From: Streptococcus shenyangsis | GTDB taxonomy: Bacteria > Bacillota > Bacilli > Lactobacillales > Streptococcaceae | Assembly: GCF_006385785.1 (NCBI RefSeq) | Contig: NZ_VFSH01000002.1 | Coordinates: 182,054 to 246,053 of the forward strand | Reading direction: 5' to 3' | DNA: 64,000 bases | Part shown: positions 45,158 to 54,876 of the stretch, one piece after another | Numbering within the stretch: the first letter of the stretch is position 1 | How the letters are laid out: every line of letters starts with the position of its first letter | Program-made: the position numbers and the translations under genes | The notes under the pieces: model-generated | The model's database searches: none | The model's input: only the letters and a program-made list of their open reading frames with translations | What the model was told of the DNA's origin: nothing

Positions 45158-45442
45158 CTACTCTTCAAAATAACTGAGCAAATTTCTATCTTGATTTTCA
45201 GATAAAAATTGCTCCTTCTGTAACCTCTTCTTACGCTTTAGAAGGGCTTCAGCCGACATGGCTTCTGCCTTACTGGCAAAACCTTGAGCATAGATGAGTT
45301 TGACTGGCAAGCGTGCTCGTGTGTATTTGGCTCCCTTCCCACTATTGTGGACAGCGAGGCGTCTTCTCACATCAGTCGTATAGCCTGTATAGTAAGATCC
45401 ATCACGACACTCCAGCACGTACATATAAGCCTTATGATCCAT
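45158..45442 (-). CDS. GIY-YIG nuclease domain protein (UPF0213, YazA-like)
   Basis: A 94-residue single-domain GIY-YIG protein: [19 protein letters not shown] holds the two half-motifs, then the conserved Arg in [10 protein letters not shown] and the glutamate in [15 protein letters not shown]0213 proteins may have endonuclease activity, but roles are not settled. The ATG at 45442 lies inside the end of the methyltransferase gene (11-base overlap); the longer frame upstream reads through that gene and is not real. The same gene pair is found in Bacillus (yabB-yazA). Confidence 0.92.
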   Translation of the reverse strand: MDHKAYMYVLECRDGSYYTGYTTDVRRRLAVHNSGKGAKYTRARLPVKLIYAQGFASKAEAMSAEALLKRKKRLQKEQFLSENQDRNLLSYFEE

Positions 45443-46181
45443 AATAAATCTCTTCGAGTTCCGGCGTATAAGAGCCATCATCATTGTGGACAATGAGAGG
45501 TGGCAAGACCTTAAAACCGCTTGTTGAGCCATCCTTGATAGCCTCAATCAAAAGCATATTGGCTTCCTTTTCTCTTTTTGGATAAACAAACTGCAGGCGC
45601 TTAGGGGCTAGATTATGCCGTTGTAAGGTATCCAAAATATCCAGAAGTCGATCAGGACGATGAACCATGGCCAACCGTCCATTAGACTTGAGAATACTCT
45701 GGGCACTACGACAGATTTCCTGCAAATTGGTCGTGATTTCATGGCGCGCCAAGAGATAATGTTCGCTCTCGTTCAGGTTTGAATGAGGATCCACCTTGAA
45801 ATAAGGCGGATTACACAAAATCATATCCACCTTACTTCCCTGTATACGAGAAGGCATATTTTTCAAATCATCACAGATGACCTCCATCTGCTCTTCCAAA
45901 CCATTCAAACGGACAGAGCGTTCAGCCATATCCGCCAAACGCTCCTGAATCTCAACAGCCAAAATCTGTGCCTGAGTACGGGTGCTGGCAAAAAGCCCCA
46001 CTGCTCCATTCCCAGCGCAGAAATCCACTATCAAGCCCTTTTTAGGAAAACGTGGAAATCGTGACAAGAGAACACTATCCACCGAATAGCTAAAAACCTC
46101 TCTATTTTGAATGATTTTAATATCTGTCGAAAAGAGCTGGTTAATGCGCTCTCCTGATTTTAATAATTGTTCTTCTTCCAT
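45432..46181 (-). CDS. SAM-dependent methyltransferase, tRNA1(Val) A37 N6-methyltransferase-like (YabB/TrmN6)
   Basis: A 249-residue class I methyltransferase with the SAM loop [15 protein letters not shown] (52-66), [13 protein letters not shown] and the N6-adenine catalytic motif NPPYF (124-128). The YabB/TrmN6 group methylates tRNA; the target nucleotide in streptococci is inferred. It is coupled to the GIY-YIG gene. Confidence 0.9.
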   Translation of the reverse strand: MEEEQLLKSGERINQLFSTDIKIIQNREVFSYSVDSVLLSRFPRFPKKGLIVDFCAGNGAVGLFASTRTQAQILAVEIQERLADMAERSVRLNGLEEQMEVICDDLKNMPSRIQGSKVDMILCNPPYFKVDPHSNLNESEHYLLARHEITTNLQEICRSAQSILKSNGRLAMVHRPDRLLDILDTLQRHNLAPKRLQFVYPKREKEANMLLIEAIKDGSTSGFKVLPPLIVHNDDGSYTPELEEIYYGS

Positions 46182-46233
46182 GGTTCTATTATAGCAAATT
46201 TATATTAACATTACAAATAATATAGATTTCTAA

Positions 46234-46596
46234 CTAATTCTTCTGCTTCTTCAAATGTTGAAGGGCTTCCTTGGTCCAAATTGGCATCATTCTTTTGAGA
46301 GGCGCAAAGCCGTAGTTAAAGCGGTCGCTTGAAAAGCGTCTCCGTCTCGGAAACTGGTGCTTTTCTTCCTCCAAAGTGCGGATAGAAAGACTAGCTTTCC
46401 CTGTAAATTCATCTAAATCCACTACCTGAACCTGAACCTCTTCATCGACTTTCAAGGCTTCATGGATATTTTCAATAAAGCCTGTCCGAATCTCTGAAAT
46501 GTGAATCAGCCCCGTATCACCCGTCTCTAGCTCAACAAAGGCACCGTAGGGCTGAATCCCTGTAATACGGCCCTTTAGCTTATCACCGATTTTCAT
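46234..46596 (-). CDS. cvfD: S1-domain RNA-binding regulator (CvfD/YugI-like)
   Basis: A 120-residue protein with one S1 domain (about 4-74: GDKLKGRITGIQPYGAFVEL, TGLIHISEI) and a basic, disordered tail (HQFPRRRRFSSDRFNYGF). In pneumococcus the homologue CvfD is described as a post-transcriptional regulator affecting many genes. The ATG at 46596 begins one base after the stop of the HAD-cyclophilin gene with GAGG upstream, so the two are coupled; the upstream open frame is ignored. Confidence 0.88.
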   Translation of the reverse strand: MKIGDKLKGRITGIQPYGAFVELETGDTGLIHISEIRTGFIENIHEALKVDEEVQVQVVDLDEFTGKASLSIRTLEEEKHQFPRRRRFSSDRFNYGFAPLKRMMPIWTKEALQHLKKQKN

Positions 46597-46597
46597 C

Positions 46598-47998
46598 TTA
46601 GTCCTCGATTTCAATTGTTTCAATCACAACATCTTCAACTGGCTTGTCCATAGCCCCTGTCTCAACAGCAGCAATGGTATCCAAGACAGCGTAAGAAGCT
46701 TCATCAGCTAGCTGACCAAAAACAGTATGACGACGGTCTAGGTGAGGTGTCCCACCTTGGTTGGCATAGATTTCTGCGATCGGTTCTGGCCAACCTCCAC
46801 GAGCAATTTCTTTCTTAGAATAAGGCAAATGTTGATTTTGCACGATAAAGAACTGGCTGCCGTTGGTATTTGGACCAGCATTGGCCATGGAAAGAGCACC
46901 ACGGATATTGTAAAGTTCTTCTGAGAATTCATCCTCAAATGATTCGCCGTAGATTGACTCGCCACCCATACCAGTTCCAGTTGGATCTCCACCTTGGATC
47001 ATAAAGTCCTTGATAATACGATGGAAAATGACACCATCATAGTAGCCATCTTTTGAAAGAGCTACAAAGTTAGCTACTGTTTTAGGAGCATGTTCAGGGA
47101 AGAGCTTAATACGCAAGTCTCCATGATTAGTCTTAATAGTCGCAAGAGGACCTTCTACTGTTTCAATGTCTACTTGTGGGAAATGCAATTCTTTTTCTAC
47201 CATACCAAATCCTTCTAAGGCATCAAAAATGCCATCTTCTTCTAATGTTTTTGTAATATAATCTGCTTTTTCTTTGATGTTATCATGAGAAATTCCCATT
47301 GCAACGCTGATTCCAGCATAATCAAAGAGTTCCAAGTCGTTGAGTCCATCTCCAAAAACCATGACGTTCTCTGGTTTCAAGCCAAGGTGTTCTACAACCA
47401 TTTCCACACCCATCGCTTTGGAGCCTGAAATCGGAACAATATCAGACGAATGTTGGTGCCAACGAATCATGCGAAGTTTGTCTGAGAGACTATCAGGCAA
47501 GTGCAAGTCATCTCCCTTATCTTCAAAAGTCCACATTTGATAGATATCTTCTTTTTCATGGAAATCGGGATCTACATCCAAATCAGAATAAATTGGATTG
47601 ATCGCTTCACTAATCATATCGGTGCGAGTCGACAACTTGGCATCATGACTCCCAACCAAGCCATACTCAATTCCCTCTTGCTTAGCCCAAGAGATATACT
47701 CCTCAACATCTGACTTCTCAATCTGATGCTGATAAATGACATGACCTTTTTTATCTTCGATATAAGCCCCATTTAAGGTCACAAAAAAGTCAGGCTTGAG
47801 ATCACGAATCTCTGGCACGACACCAAAAATCCCTCGTCCAGAAGCAATACCTGTCAAAATTCCTTTCTCACGTAATTGCTTAAAAACAGTTGGGATTGAA
47901 GCTGGAATAAAACCTGTCTTGGAATTTCTCAATGTATCATCAATATCAAAAAAGACAATCTTAATCTTTTTTGCCTTGTATCTTAATTTCGCATCCAT
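46598..47998 (-). CDS. HAD (Cof-type) phosphatase fused to cyclophilin peptidyl-prolyl isomerase
   Basis: A 466-residue two-domain protein. Residues 1-265 form a Cof-type HAD hydrolase with catalytic Asp18 and Asp20 in [12 protein letters not shown], motif II SGRG and motif [17 protein letters not shown]. Residues 275-466 form a cyclophilin: [50 protein letters not shown]. There is no signal peptide, so it is cytoplasmic. The fusion is known in streptococci. Why a small-molecule phosphatase is tied to a prolyl isomerase is unknown. It is coupled to cvfD. Confidence 0.95.
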   Translation of the reverse strand: MDAKLRYKAKKIKIVFFDIDDTLRNSKTGFIPASIPTVFKQLREKGILTGIASGRGIFGVVPEIRDLKPDFFVTLNGAYIEDKKGHVIYQHQIEKSDVEEYISWAKQEGIEYGLVGSHDAKLSTRTDMISEAINPIYSDLDVDPDFHEKEDIYQMWTFEDKGDDLHLPDSLSDKLRMIRWHQHSSDIVPISGSKAMGVEMVVEHLGLKPENVMVFGDGLNDLELFDYAGISVAMGISHDNIKEKADYITKTLEEDGIFDALEGFGMVEKELHFPQVDIETVEGPLATIKTNHGDLRIKLFPEHAPKTVANFVALSKDGYYDGVIFHRIIKDFMIQGGDPTGTGMGGESIYGESFEDEFSEELYNIRGALSMANAGPNTNGSQFFIVQNQHLPYSKKEIARGGWPEPIAEIYANQGGTPHLDRRHTVFGQLADEASYAVLDTIAAVETGAMDKPVEDVVIETIEIED

Positions 47999-48079
47999 AT
48001 CACTACCTCTTTCAATCTAACTCTTTCCATTATACCATAAAGTAGCTAAATCCCACATCCCCAATAAAATCCTTGTCTC

Positions 48080-48583
48080 TTATCCGAATTCCTTTACTAG
48101 ATACAAAACCAAATCATCATTATTTTGGCTAGTTGCATTCATTTCCAAGGGTTGATTTCTATACCAGACACCTGTCCCATCTGGAATGTAGCCCCGTCTG
48201 ATATACAATCTCTGGGCAGGGCCATAGCCTAAGTGCAAACCTACACCAAGAGTAACCTTACTCGAAACAACCTTGACTCGTTTTTCTGCTTCTTCTAGCA
48301 GTTGATTCCCAATCCCTTGATTTCGAAAAGGCTCAAACACATTAAAATCTGATAATTCTGGATAGACTTCTGCAAAAGGACCATGTTTAGCAGAGGGCAA
48401 AATGGTAACGTAGCCCGCTACAGCACCATCAATCTCTGCAACTAAGACTTCTCTCTCCCCACTTTCCTGTTCCAGAAAATATCTAGCCAAAATTTCCTCT
48501 CTACCAGGCCAACCTTGATTCATAAATCCATGAGATAAGGATTCAATATCAGACTTAATCATATTTCTAATCGTACAATTCAT
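48080..48583 (-). CDS. GNAT family acetyltransferase
   Basis: A 167-residue acetyltransferase: IRNMIKSDIESLSHGF at the N-terminus, then VAGYVTILPSAKHGPFAEVYPELSD-type strand, FRNQGIGNQLL as acetyl-CoA loop, and YIRRGYIPDGTGVWY. The ATG at 48583 gives the family N-terminus MNCTIRN; the upstream ATG has no ribosome binding site. It lies alone between two terminators. Substrate unknown; it resembles a group annotated only as GNAT in streptococci. Confidence 0.88.
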   Translation of the reverse strand: MNCTIRNMIKSDIESLSHGFMNQGWPGREEILARYFLEQESGEREVLVAEIDGAVAGYVTILPSAKHGPFAEVYPELSDFNVFEPFRNQGIGNQLLEEAEKRVKVVSSKVTLGVGLHLGYGPAQRLYIRRGYIPDGTGVWYRNQPLEMNATSQNNDDLVLYLVKEFG

Positions 48584-48658
48584 CTTTGACTTACCCACCT
48601 TTACTCTTTTTATTACCATTATAGCACGCCAAGGTCAGAAAAAAACTATCTCGTGAAA

Positions 48659-48678
48659 AAAGACCCACCCGGGTCTTA
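48659..48678. terminator. Small GC-rich hairpin between rpsR and the GNAT gene
   Basis: AAGACCC/GGGTCTT arms around a short ACCC-type centre. It resembles the next hairpin, possibly a duplicated terminator. Confidence 0.55.
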
Positions 48679-48708
48679 ATTCGCTTTCTTGTTTCCAAGC
48701 TCATGAAA

Positions 48709-48735
48709 AAGAGGTCCACCCGGACCTCTTTTTTA
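48709..48735. terminator. Terminator after rpsR
   Basis: AAAAAGAGGTCC/GGACCTCTTTTT stem with ACCC loop. The rpsR stop lies at its edge. Bidirectional. Confidence 0.88.
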
Positions 48736-48972
48736 ATCTTCGTTTACGAAAGGCATCAAAGCCATTACGCGAGCGCGTTTGATAGCTGTTGTTACTTTAC
48801 GTTGGTTTTTAGCTGAAGTTCCTGTTACACGACGTGGAAGGATTTTCCCACGTTCTGAAACGAAACGGCTAAGAAGCTCAGTATCTTTGTAATCAACATA
48901 TTCAATTTTGTTTGCTGCGATGTAATCAACTTTTTTACGGCGTTTGAATCCGCCACGACGTTGTTGAGCCAT
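48733..48972 (-). CDS. rpsR: 30S ribosomal protein S18
   Basis: A 79-residue ribosomal protein of the small-subunit platform, where it pairs with S6. [40 protein letters not shown] and [20 protein letters not shown] match the family throughout. It has no zinc-binding cysteines. Third gene of the conserved rpsF-ssb-rpsR operon; AGGAG precedes the ATG. Confidence 0.98.
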   Translation of the reverse strand: MAQQRRGGFKRRKKVDYIAANKIEYVDYKDTELLSRFVSERGKILPRRVTGTSAKNQRKVTTAIKRARVMALMPFVNED

Positions 48973-49003
48973 GTTTTTTCTCCTTTATAATTTTAGTTGT
49001 CCA

Positions 49004-49474
49004 TTAGAATGGTAAATCATCATCTGAAATATCCAATGGATTTGTTGCTCCAAATGGATTTTCATCACGTGAAAAGTCTGGTACTGAATTTGTAGGCGCT
49101 GAATAGTTTGAACTTGGTGCAGAATAAGCTCCACCTGTATGACCTTCACGCACACTACGGCTTTCCAACATTTGGAAATTCTCAGCCACGACCTCTGTCA
49201 CGTAGACACGTTGTCCTTGCTGGTTATCGTAACTACGAGTCTGGATACGACCTGTCACCCCGATAAGTGAGCCTTTTTTAGCCCAGTTAGCAAGGTTTTC
49301 AGCCTGTTGGCGCCACATAACGACATTGATAAAATCAGCCTCACGTTCGCCATTTTGACTCTTAAATGTACGGTTTACTGCAAGAGTAAAAGTCGCAACT
49401 GCTACATTTGATGGGGTATAACGTAACTCAGCGTCACGTGTCATACGCCCTACAAGTACAACATTGTTAATCAT
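49004..49474 (-). CDS. ssb: Single-stranded DNA-binding protein SsbA type
   Basis: Covers single-stranded DNA in replication and recruits partners. The 156 residues have the OB-fold N-terminus [37 protein letters not shown] and a Ser/Asn/Pro linker ending in the acidic tip DDDLPF that binds partner proteins. Central gene of the rpsF-ssb-rpsR operon, which points to the essential SsbA rather than competence SsbB. Confidence 0.98.
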   Translation of the reverse strand: MINNVVLVGRMTRDAELRYTPSNVAVATFTLAVNRTFKSQNGEREADFINVVMWRQQAENLANWAKKGSLIGVTGRIQTRSYDNQQGQRVYVTEVVAENFQMLESRSVREGHTGGAYSAPSSNYSAPTNSVPDFSRDENPFGATNPLDISDDDLPF

Positions 49475-49485
49475 AGTTTACCTTC

Positions 49486-49776
49486 TTACGCGTCAGTTTT
49501 GACGATCATGTGACGAAGAATGTCAGCGTTGATTTTTGAAAGACGGTCAAACTCTTTAAGAGCAGCGTCGTCGTTTGCTTCAACGTTAACGATGTGGTAA
49601 AGTCCTTCACGGAAATCTTTGATTTCGTATGCAAGACGACGTTTTTCCCAAGTTTTTGATTCAACAACAGTTGCACCGTTGTCAGTCAAAATAGAGTCAA
49701 AACGTGCTACCAAAGCGTTTTTAGCTTCTTCTTCAATGTTTGGACGAATGATATAAAGAATTTCGTATTTAGCCAT
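49486..49776 (-). CDS. rpsF: 30S ribosomal protein S6
   Basis: A 96-residue platform protein of the small subunit, partner of S18. [40 protein letters not shown] and DILRHMIVK are typical. GGAGGAAC precedes the ATG. First gene of the operon, with a near-consensus promoter and an 80-base leader holding two hairpins; S6:S18 is known to regulate its own message in many bacteria. Confidence 0.98.
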   Translation of the reverse strand: MAKYEILYIIRPNIEEEAKNALVARFDSILTDNGATVVESKTWEKRRLAYEIKDFREGLYHIVNVEANDDAALKEFDRLSKINADILRHMIVKTDA

Positions 49777-49803
49777 TGATATGTTCCTCCTTTTGGTCTA
49801 ATG

Positions 49804-49842
49804 ACCCCCAGACTTTGCAAGGGGTAAGTGAGGTTCGCTCAC
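49804..49842 (-). promoter_or_regulatory. rpsF leader with two hairpins
   Basis: On the minus strand GTGAG/CTCAC (49828-49842) and ACCCC/GGGGT (49804-49825) hairpins lie between the start site and the rpsF ribosome binding site. Possible S6:S18 autoregulatory element; I do not see the typical CCG bulge clearly. Confidence 0.4.
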
Positions 49843-49850
49843 AATAAACT

Positions 49851-49879
49851 ATTATACTAGAAAACAATTTTTTACGCAA
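49851..49879 (-). promoter_or_regulatory. Promoter of the rpsF-ssb-rpsR operon
   Basis: TTGCGT (49879-49874), a 17-base spacer and TATAAT (49856-49851) on the minus strand. Confidence 0.8.
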
Positions 49880-49900
49880 GTAAAAACACTGAAATGCGAA

Positions 49901-49921
49901 AAAACGCCACATGGGCGTTTT
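49901..49921 (-). terminator. Terminator after asnS
   Basis: AAAACGCC/GGCGTTTT stem, short loop; on the minus strand it is followed by TTTTCGC. It lies just upstream of the rpsF promoter. Confidence 0.8.
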
Positions 49922-49928
49922 CCTGTTC

Positions 49929-51272
49929 TTATGGTTTAATACGGTGCAACATACGTGGGAATGGAATAGCTTCACGGATGTGCTTTGTTCCTGCTGCGAA
50001 GGTTACCATACGTTCGATACCGATACCAAATCCTCCGTGTGGAACTGTACCGTATTTACGAAGGTCAAGGTAGAATTCATATTCTGTACGATCCATACCA
50101 AGTTCATCCATCTTAGCTACAAGAGCATCGTAGTCTTCCTCACGCATAGAACCACCGATGATTTCTCCATAGCCTTCTGGAGCAAGCAAGTCTGCACAAA
50201 GCACGCGCTCTGGATTTCCAGGAACTGGTTTCATGTAAAATGCCTTGATGGCTGCTGGATAGTTCATGACAAAAGTTGGCACACCAAAGTGGTTTGAAAT
50301 CCACGTTTCGTGTGGTGAACCAAAGTCATCTCCATGCTCAAGATGTTCGTAGTCAGCGTCTTCATCATTTTCATGTTCTTGCAAGAGGTCAATGGCTTGA
50401 TCGTAAGTGATACGTTTGAATGGCTCTGCAATGTAGCGTTTCAAGAGTTCTGTATCACGTTCTAAGGTTTCCAAGGCTTGAGACGCACGGTCAAGAACAC
50501 CTTGAAGAAGAGCTTTAACATAAGCTTCTTGCAAGTCAAGTGACTCATCATGTGTCAAGTATGAGTACTCTGCATCCATCATCCAGAACTCAGTCAAGTG
50601 ACGGCGCGTTTTTGATTTTTCAGCACGGAATACTGGACCAAAGTCAAAGACACGACCAAGAGCCATAGCACCTGCTTCTAGGTAAAGCTGACCTGATTGG
50701 CTCAAGTAGGCTGGAGTTCCGAAGTAGTCCGTTTCAAAGAGTTCAGTTGAATCTTCAGCCGCATTCCCTGACAAAATTGGGCTATCAAATTTCATGAAGC
50801 CGTTCTTGTCAAAGAACTCATAAGTTGCATAGATGATTGCGTTACGGATTTGCATCACAGCTACTTGCTTACGAGAACGAAGCCACAAGTGACGGTTGTC
50901 CATCAAGAAGTCTGTTCCGTGTTCTTTTGGTGTGATTGGGTAGTCTTGAGATTCACCAATCACTTCGATGTCTGTGATATCTAACTCATAGCCAAACTTA
51001 GATCGCTCATCTTCTTTGACAATACCTGTCACATAAACAGAAGTTTCTTGGCTCAAGCGTTTGATGACATCAAACTTTTCAGCTCCTACTTCTTCACCAA
51101 ATTTTTCGATAAAGTTTGGTTTAAAGGCCACACCTTGGAAGAAGGCTGTTCCGTCACGCAATTGCAAGAAGGCGATTTTCCCTTTTCCTGATTTGTTGGC
51201 AACCCAAGCGCCAATCGTCACTTCCTGACCAATATAGTCTTTTACATCAATAATCGTTACACGTTTTGTCAT
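49929..51272 (-). CDS. asnS: Asparaginyl-tRNA synthetase
   Basis: Charges tRNA-Asn. The 447-residue class IIb enzyme has an N-terminal OB-fold anticodon-binding domain ([27 protein letters not shown]), motif 2 [21 protein letters not shown] and motif 3 [12 protein letters not shown]. No T-box leader is present; the gene starts 16 bases after aspB and is the last of ypmB-aspB-asnS, an order also found in Bacillus. Confidence 0.97.
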   Translation of the reverse strand: MTKRVTIIDVKDYIGQEVTIGAWVANKSGKGKIAFLQLRDGTAFFQGVAFKPNFIEKFGEEVGAEKFDVIKRLSQETSVYVTGIVKEDERSKFGYELDITDIEVIGESQDYPITPKEHGTDFLMDNRHLWLRSRKQVAVMQIRNAIIYATYEFFDKNGFMKFDSPILSGNAAEDSTELFETDYFGTPAYLSQSGQLYLEAGAMALGRVFDFGPVFRAEKSKTRRHLTEFWMMDAEYSYLTHDESLDLQEAYVKALLQGVLDRASQALETLERDTELLKRYIAEPFKRITYDQAIDLLQEHENDEDADYEHLEHGDDFGSPHETWISNHFGVPTFVMNYPAAIKAFYMKPVPGNPERVLCADLLAPEGYGEIIGGSMREEDYDALVAKMDELGMDRTEYEFYLDLRKYGTVPHGGFGIGIERMVTFAAGTKHIREAIPFPRMLHRIKP

Positions 51273-51288
51273 TATTTTTCCTTTTCTT

Positions 51289-52467
51289 TTATTTTTCCAT
51301 AAATACTTTCAAGCGTTTAACTGCTTCTTTAAGCGTGTCTAGGTCTGTCGCATAGCTGAGGCGCACATTTTCTGGCGCTCCGAATCCTGCTCCTGTTACC
51401 AAGGCCACTTCAGCTTCTTCAAGGATAGCAGTTGTAAAGTCTGTCACATCCGTATAGCCTTTCATCTCCATGGCCTTTTTGACATTTGGAAAGAGATAGA
51501 AGGCTCCTTGTGACTTAACGACTTCAAAACCAGGAACCTCACATAATAGCGGATAAATGGTATTGAGACGCTCCTCAAAAGCCTGACGCATGCTTTCTAC
51601 AGTATCTTGCTCACCTGATAGAGCCTCAACTGCTGCATACTGGGCTACTGCTGAAGGGTTGGAGGTTGTTTGACCTGCAATCTTGGACATGGCAGCGATA
51701 ATGTCTGCTTCTCCGACGGCATAGCCAATCCGCCAACCTGTCATAGCATAGGTTTTAGACACACCATTGATGACCACTGTTTGCTTGCGAATCGCTTCCG
51801 ATAGGCTAGAAATGGGTGTAAACTCATGACCATTATAGACCAAGCGCCCATAGATATCATCTGCTAGGATGAGAATATCCTTTTCTACAGCCCAGTTTCC
51901 GATTGCCAAAAGTTCCTCACGGGTATAAATCATACCTGTCGGATTGGATGGTGAATTCAGCACCAAAACCTTGGTCTTGTCTGTTCGAGCTGCTTCTAAC
52001 TGCTCTACAGTTACCTTAAAGTCATTGTCCTCTTTAGCAGGAACAAAAACTGGAATACCCTCTGCCATCTTGACCTGGTCTCCATAGCTGACCCAGTAGG
52101 GTGTTGGGATGATAACTTCATCACCTGGATTGACCACAGCCATAAAGAAGGTATAGAGAGAATATTTAGCTCCAGCAGCGACTGTCACTTGATTCGGCGC
52201 TACAGAATAGCCGTAAAAGCGCTCAAAATAGGCATTGACCGCCGCTTTGAGCTCTGGCAGACCTGAGGTTACTGTATAAAAAGAAGCACGCCCATCTTGA
52301 ATCGATGCAATGGCGGCATCTTGAATATTTTTTGGAGTAGTGAAATCTGGCTCACCCAAGGTTAGAGATAGGATATCCCTTCCCTCAGCCTTCAGTGCTT
52401 TGGCACGGGCTCCAGCAGCCAAGGTCACACTTTCTTCCATTTCTAAAACACGGTTGGATAGTTTCAT
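51289..52467 (-). CDS. aspB: Aspartate aminotransferase (class I PLP enzyme)
   Basis: Interconverts aspartate and oxaloacetate with glutamate/2-oxoglutarate. The 392-residue fold type I aminotransferase has [35 protein letters not shown] and the PLP lysine in [19 protein letters not shown]. The start overlaps the ypmB-like stop by four bases (ATGA). Aspartate supply next to asnS makes metabolic sense. Subgroup I-gamma enzymes may also use prephenate. Confidence 0.94.
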   Translation of the reverse strand: MKLSNRVLEMEESVTLAAGARAKALKAEGRDILSLTLGEPDFTTPKNIQDAAIASIQDGRASFYTVTSGLPELKAAVNAYFERFYGYSVAPNQVTVAAGAKYSLYTFFMAVVNPGDEVIIPTPYWVSYGDQVKMAEGIPVFVPAKEDNDFKVTVEQLEAARTDKTKVLVLNSPSNPTGMIYTREELLAIGNWAVEKDILILADDIYGRLVYNGHEFTPISSLSEAIRKQTVVINGVSKTYAMTGWRIGYAVGEADIIAAMSKIAGQTTSNPSAVAQYAAVEALSGEQDTVESMRQAFEERLNTIYPLLCEVPGFEVVKSQGAFYLFPNVKKAMEMKGYTDVTDFTTAILEEAEVALVTGAGFGAPENVRLSYATDLDTLKEAVKRLKVFMEK

Positions 52468-52952
52468 AGGCCCTCCTTATTGACCAATGCTCCTGTTTCA
52501 AAATCTACTAGATAAAAATCAGAGCCTGACTTGACTTCCCAGATTGGCTTGTCTTGATAACGGCCAAAGGTAATCTTGTCAATCTCACCAGCTCCTCTTT
52601 CCTTAGAAAGAGCTTCTGCTTTTTCTTGTGAAATACCCTGATTTAGCTGATAAACGTAAATCTTATGGTCATCTTTTCCAATCAGGACAGCAAGCGATTC
52701 TTGCTGTTTATTACGACCAAGAACACTATAATAAGATTCCAAGCCATTGTATAAGTCAACCTGATCAGTCTGCTCTAATCCTGCATACTGCTGAGCTAAT
52801 TTTTCTCCTTCACTTTTAGCTGTTTGATAGGGTCTCATGCCAAGAGAAACCAGGTACAGAAATGAAGCACTGATAACCACAAACAAAATCGTCATCCCTA
52901 GACCATACTGCCACAGTAGATTATTTTTTGCTTTATTTTGTCTTTTTTTCAC
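52464..52952 (-). CDS. YpmB-like membrane-anchored protein (DUF5590)
   Basis: A 162-residue protein with a basic N-terminus (MKKRQNKAKNN), one transmembrane helix (about 16-36) and an extracellular PepSY-like domain ending KPIWEVKSGSDFYLVDFETG. This is the YpmB/DUF5590 family, which has no known function. The Bacillus order ypmB-aspB-asnS is preserved. It is the first gene of the unit; no promoter stands out. Confidence 0.88.
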   Translation of the reverse strand: MKKRQNKAKNNLLWQYGLGMTILFVVISASFLYLVSLGMRPYQTAKSEGEKLAQQYAGLEQTDQVDLYNGLESYYSVLGRNKQQESLAVLIGKDDHKIYVYQLNQGISQEKAEALSKERGAGEIDKITFGRYQDKPIWEVKSGSDFYLVDFETGALVNKEGL

Positions 52953-53095
52953 TCGTCTATTTTACCATCTATTGGGCTTTATTACAAGTGAATGCAAGAA
53001 CAATCACATTTTATTTCTCCCTTCAAGCAAAATAGATTTTTCTTAGTTAAAACCGAGCAAGAAAAGTAATGACAGCTCCAAAATCAACCTATTAA

Positions 53096-53122
53096 AAAAC
53101 CTGAGCTTGACACTCAAGTTTT
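53096..53122 (-). terminator. Terminator after the MFS gene
   Basis: AAAACCTGAG/CTCAAGTTTT stem with one G-T-type mismatch and a 7-base loop, followed by TTTTTTAAT on the minus strand. Confidence 0.75.
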
Positions 53123-53138
53123 CGTAATTTTTTTTGAT

Positions 53139-54335
53139 CTATGGAATCACTTTATCATCCATTCTTTTAGCCATTTTTCCTAAAAATATAGCCAGTAGAA
53201 GGCTAATCAAAACTAAAAAGAAGCCTAGATAAAGAAATGTTACTACAAAGCCTAAATGGTCAATCAACCAGCCTGTCAGTGGAAAGAACACAATCATACT
53301 CAAGCTAAACATCATAGAGTAGACACTCAGCATGGTTGCCCTTACTTCACTTGGGAGCCGCTCTTGCAAATCATTGTCAAAAATCGGCTGAAAAAGAGCA
53401 TATAGAGCATTGCTAATCAAATAAATCAAAATATAGATTAGAGGTGTTCCAAAATAGGACAACATATAGGTAACTCCAGTCAGCAGGACGAGGACAGGGA
53501 AAAGCTTCAAGGCGGCATAGTTCTTTCCAATCCTACTCGCTAGATAGACTGCAAGGATATTCAAGAGACTACCAAGTAGCATAACTGCTGAAATTTGCCA
53601 ACTACTTAAATCTGGTAACTGATTTTGATAGTAAAAATAAAACATGCACATGAGTGTTCCGACAATCTGAGATAAAATCATCCAGTTGAAGAGCATGGGA
53701 TTTCGCTCCAACTCTTCCTTAACGGTCCAAATAATCTGTTTCATGGTCACACTATCAGATTTTTCTAGCTTGACAGTGGGCTCTTTCAGCATCCAAATCA
53801 GGAAAAGAACTATAATAGAAGCGGCAATCATGACATAGTAGGTCAGATGCAATTGACCATGGACAAAAAATCCCGCCAACACTGTCCCCAAAGACCGAGT
53901 TCCTTCTGCTACTCCTGACATAAAACTTGAAATAGATAAGTAACGCTCCTTTAGTCCAGCCTCTACAGCCGAGTCATAGACCATTGCTGCGCTTGTGCCT
54001 GAATCAAAATTATAAGACAAGGCACTTACCGCCATCGCTAAGGCATAAATCCAAAAATTTCCCTGCCCAGCCAACATAAGAATAGAAGACACAATCCCTG
54101 CTATACGACTTAAATAAAGGTTGGTCTTATAGGAATAGCGGTCAGCTAACATTCCAGATGGAATTTCACAGATAAGACTGGTCGTATGAAAGATACTTTC
54201 CAGAAGTCCAATCTGCCAAAGAGACATGCCGTTTTGACTGAGAAAGAGAATCCAAAAACTGGTAATCCCTAAAAATGCAAAAAACTCAACTCCGGCCATC
54301 AGACCAATATTTTTCCGATAATTTCTTATTAACAT
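53139..54335 (-). CDS. Major facilitator superfamily transporter
   Basis: A 398-residue carrier with 12 predicted helices: N-terminal MLIRNYRKNIGLMAGVEFFA, the loop 2-3 motif GMLADRYSYKTNLYLSR (a D-R-K type MFS motif A) and the loop 8-9 region with DNDLQERLPSEVRATMLSVY. It resembles drug-efflux-like DHA1 members; the substrate is unknown. It is an accessory-type gene: short related sequence stretches (53012 and 54680) and a BOX element lie around it. Confidence 0.88.
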   Translation of the reverse strand: MLIRNYRKNIGLMAGVEFFAFLGITSFWILFLSQNGMSLWQIGLLESIFHTTSLICEIPSGMLADRYSYKTNLYLSRIAGIVSSILMLAGQGNFWIYALAMAVSALSYNFDSGTSAAMVYDSAVEAGLKERYLSISSFMSGVAEGTRSLGTVLAGFFVHGQLHLTYYVMIAASIIVLFLIWMLKEPTVKLEKSDSVTMKQIIWTVKEELERNPMLFNWMILSQIVGTLMCMFYFYYQNQLPDLSSWQISAVMLLGSLLNILAVYLASRIGKNYAALKLFPVLVLLTGVTYMLSYFGTPLIYILIYLISNALYALFQPIFDNDLQERLPSEVRATMLSVYSMMFSLSMIVFFPLTGWLIDHLGFVVTFLYLGFFLVLISLLLAIFLGKMAKRMDDKVIP

Positions 54336-54552
54336 CTTTTCTCCTTAACAAGTGTATTATTATTTCTTTTGTCCGTCACTTGTTAACCTATGCCTTACAT
54401 GATCTCCACTCCTTTTAGAAGCATTCTTCAATGCCATTATTTTCGTTTAATTGTTTATGAAATGATACCGGAAAAACTGGTCTGTAGTTTCTATTGCGCG
54501 TTTTCTTGTTTATTTTAGCACTTATGTCATCATATTACAAGAGAACATAGGA

Positions 54553-54667
54553 GTACTCTTCGAAAATCAAATTCAAACAACGTCAGCTTTATCTACAACC
54601 TCAAAGCTGTGCTTTTAGCAACCTGCGGCTAGCTTCCTAGTTTGCTCTTTGATTTTCATTGAGTATA
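54553..54667. repeat. BOX element (boxA-boxC, no full boxB)
   Basis: About 115 bases from TACTCTTCGAAAATCAAATT through TCTACAACCTCAAAGCTGTG to GATTTTCATTGAGTATA, the usual ends of BOX. It is in the opposite orientation to the copy at 19718. Confidence 0.88.
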
Positions 54668-54795
54668 AGTAACCAATTCTATTTCTCCCTTCAAACAAAA
54701 CCGATTTTGAAAGTGATACAATTCTTACTTTCCAGTCTCAAGTGACTAGAGTTTCATCAATTTTATAATTTTCAAATAAACTCTGAGCAAATTTC

Positions 54796-54824
54796 TTGCA
54801 AGTCCTTTTGTTTTGTTGTAATAT
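54796..54824 (+). promoter_or_regulatory. FMN reductase promoter
   Basis: TTGCAA (54796-54801), a 17-base spacer and TAATAT (54819-54824). Confidence 0.6.
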
Positions 54825-54836
54825 ATTTTATAACAA
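54813..54836. promoter_or_regulatory. Palindromic operator over the FMN reductase -10
   Basis: TTGTTGTAATAT and ATTTTATAACAA form a 24-base imperfect palindrome (10 of 12 positions symmetric) covering the -10 box; a likely repressor site of the MarR/TetR/Rrf2 size class. The regulator is unknown. Confidence 0.55.
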
Positions 54837-54876
54837 CGAGAGAGTTCTCGGAAATTTAAGAAAAAGGAGACACATC

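Larger units (their letters stand above)
54336..54876. other. Gene-free 540-base region between the MFS and FMN reductase genes
   Basis: Contains a BOX element (54553-54667), a 29-base stretch similar to 53012-53040 (54680-54708) and the FMN reductase promoter/operator (54796-54836). The first 215 bases are AT-rich with no feature I can support. Confidence 0.6.

Noticed and set aside
48640..48735. A small RNA between rpsR and the GNAT gene
   Set aside because: Two GC-rich hairpins are present, but no promoter in front of them; they are better explained as terminators.
51273..51288. Possible T-box leader for asnS
   Set aside because: Only 16 bases separate asnS from aspB, and the region before the operon shows no T-box sequence or structure.
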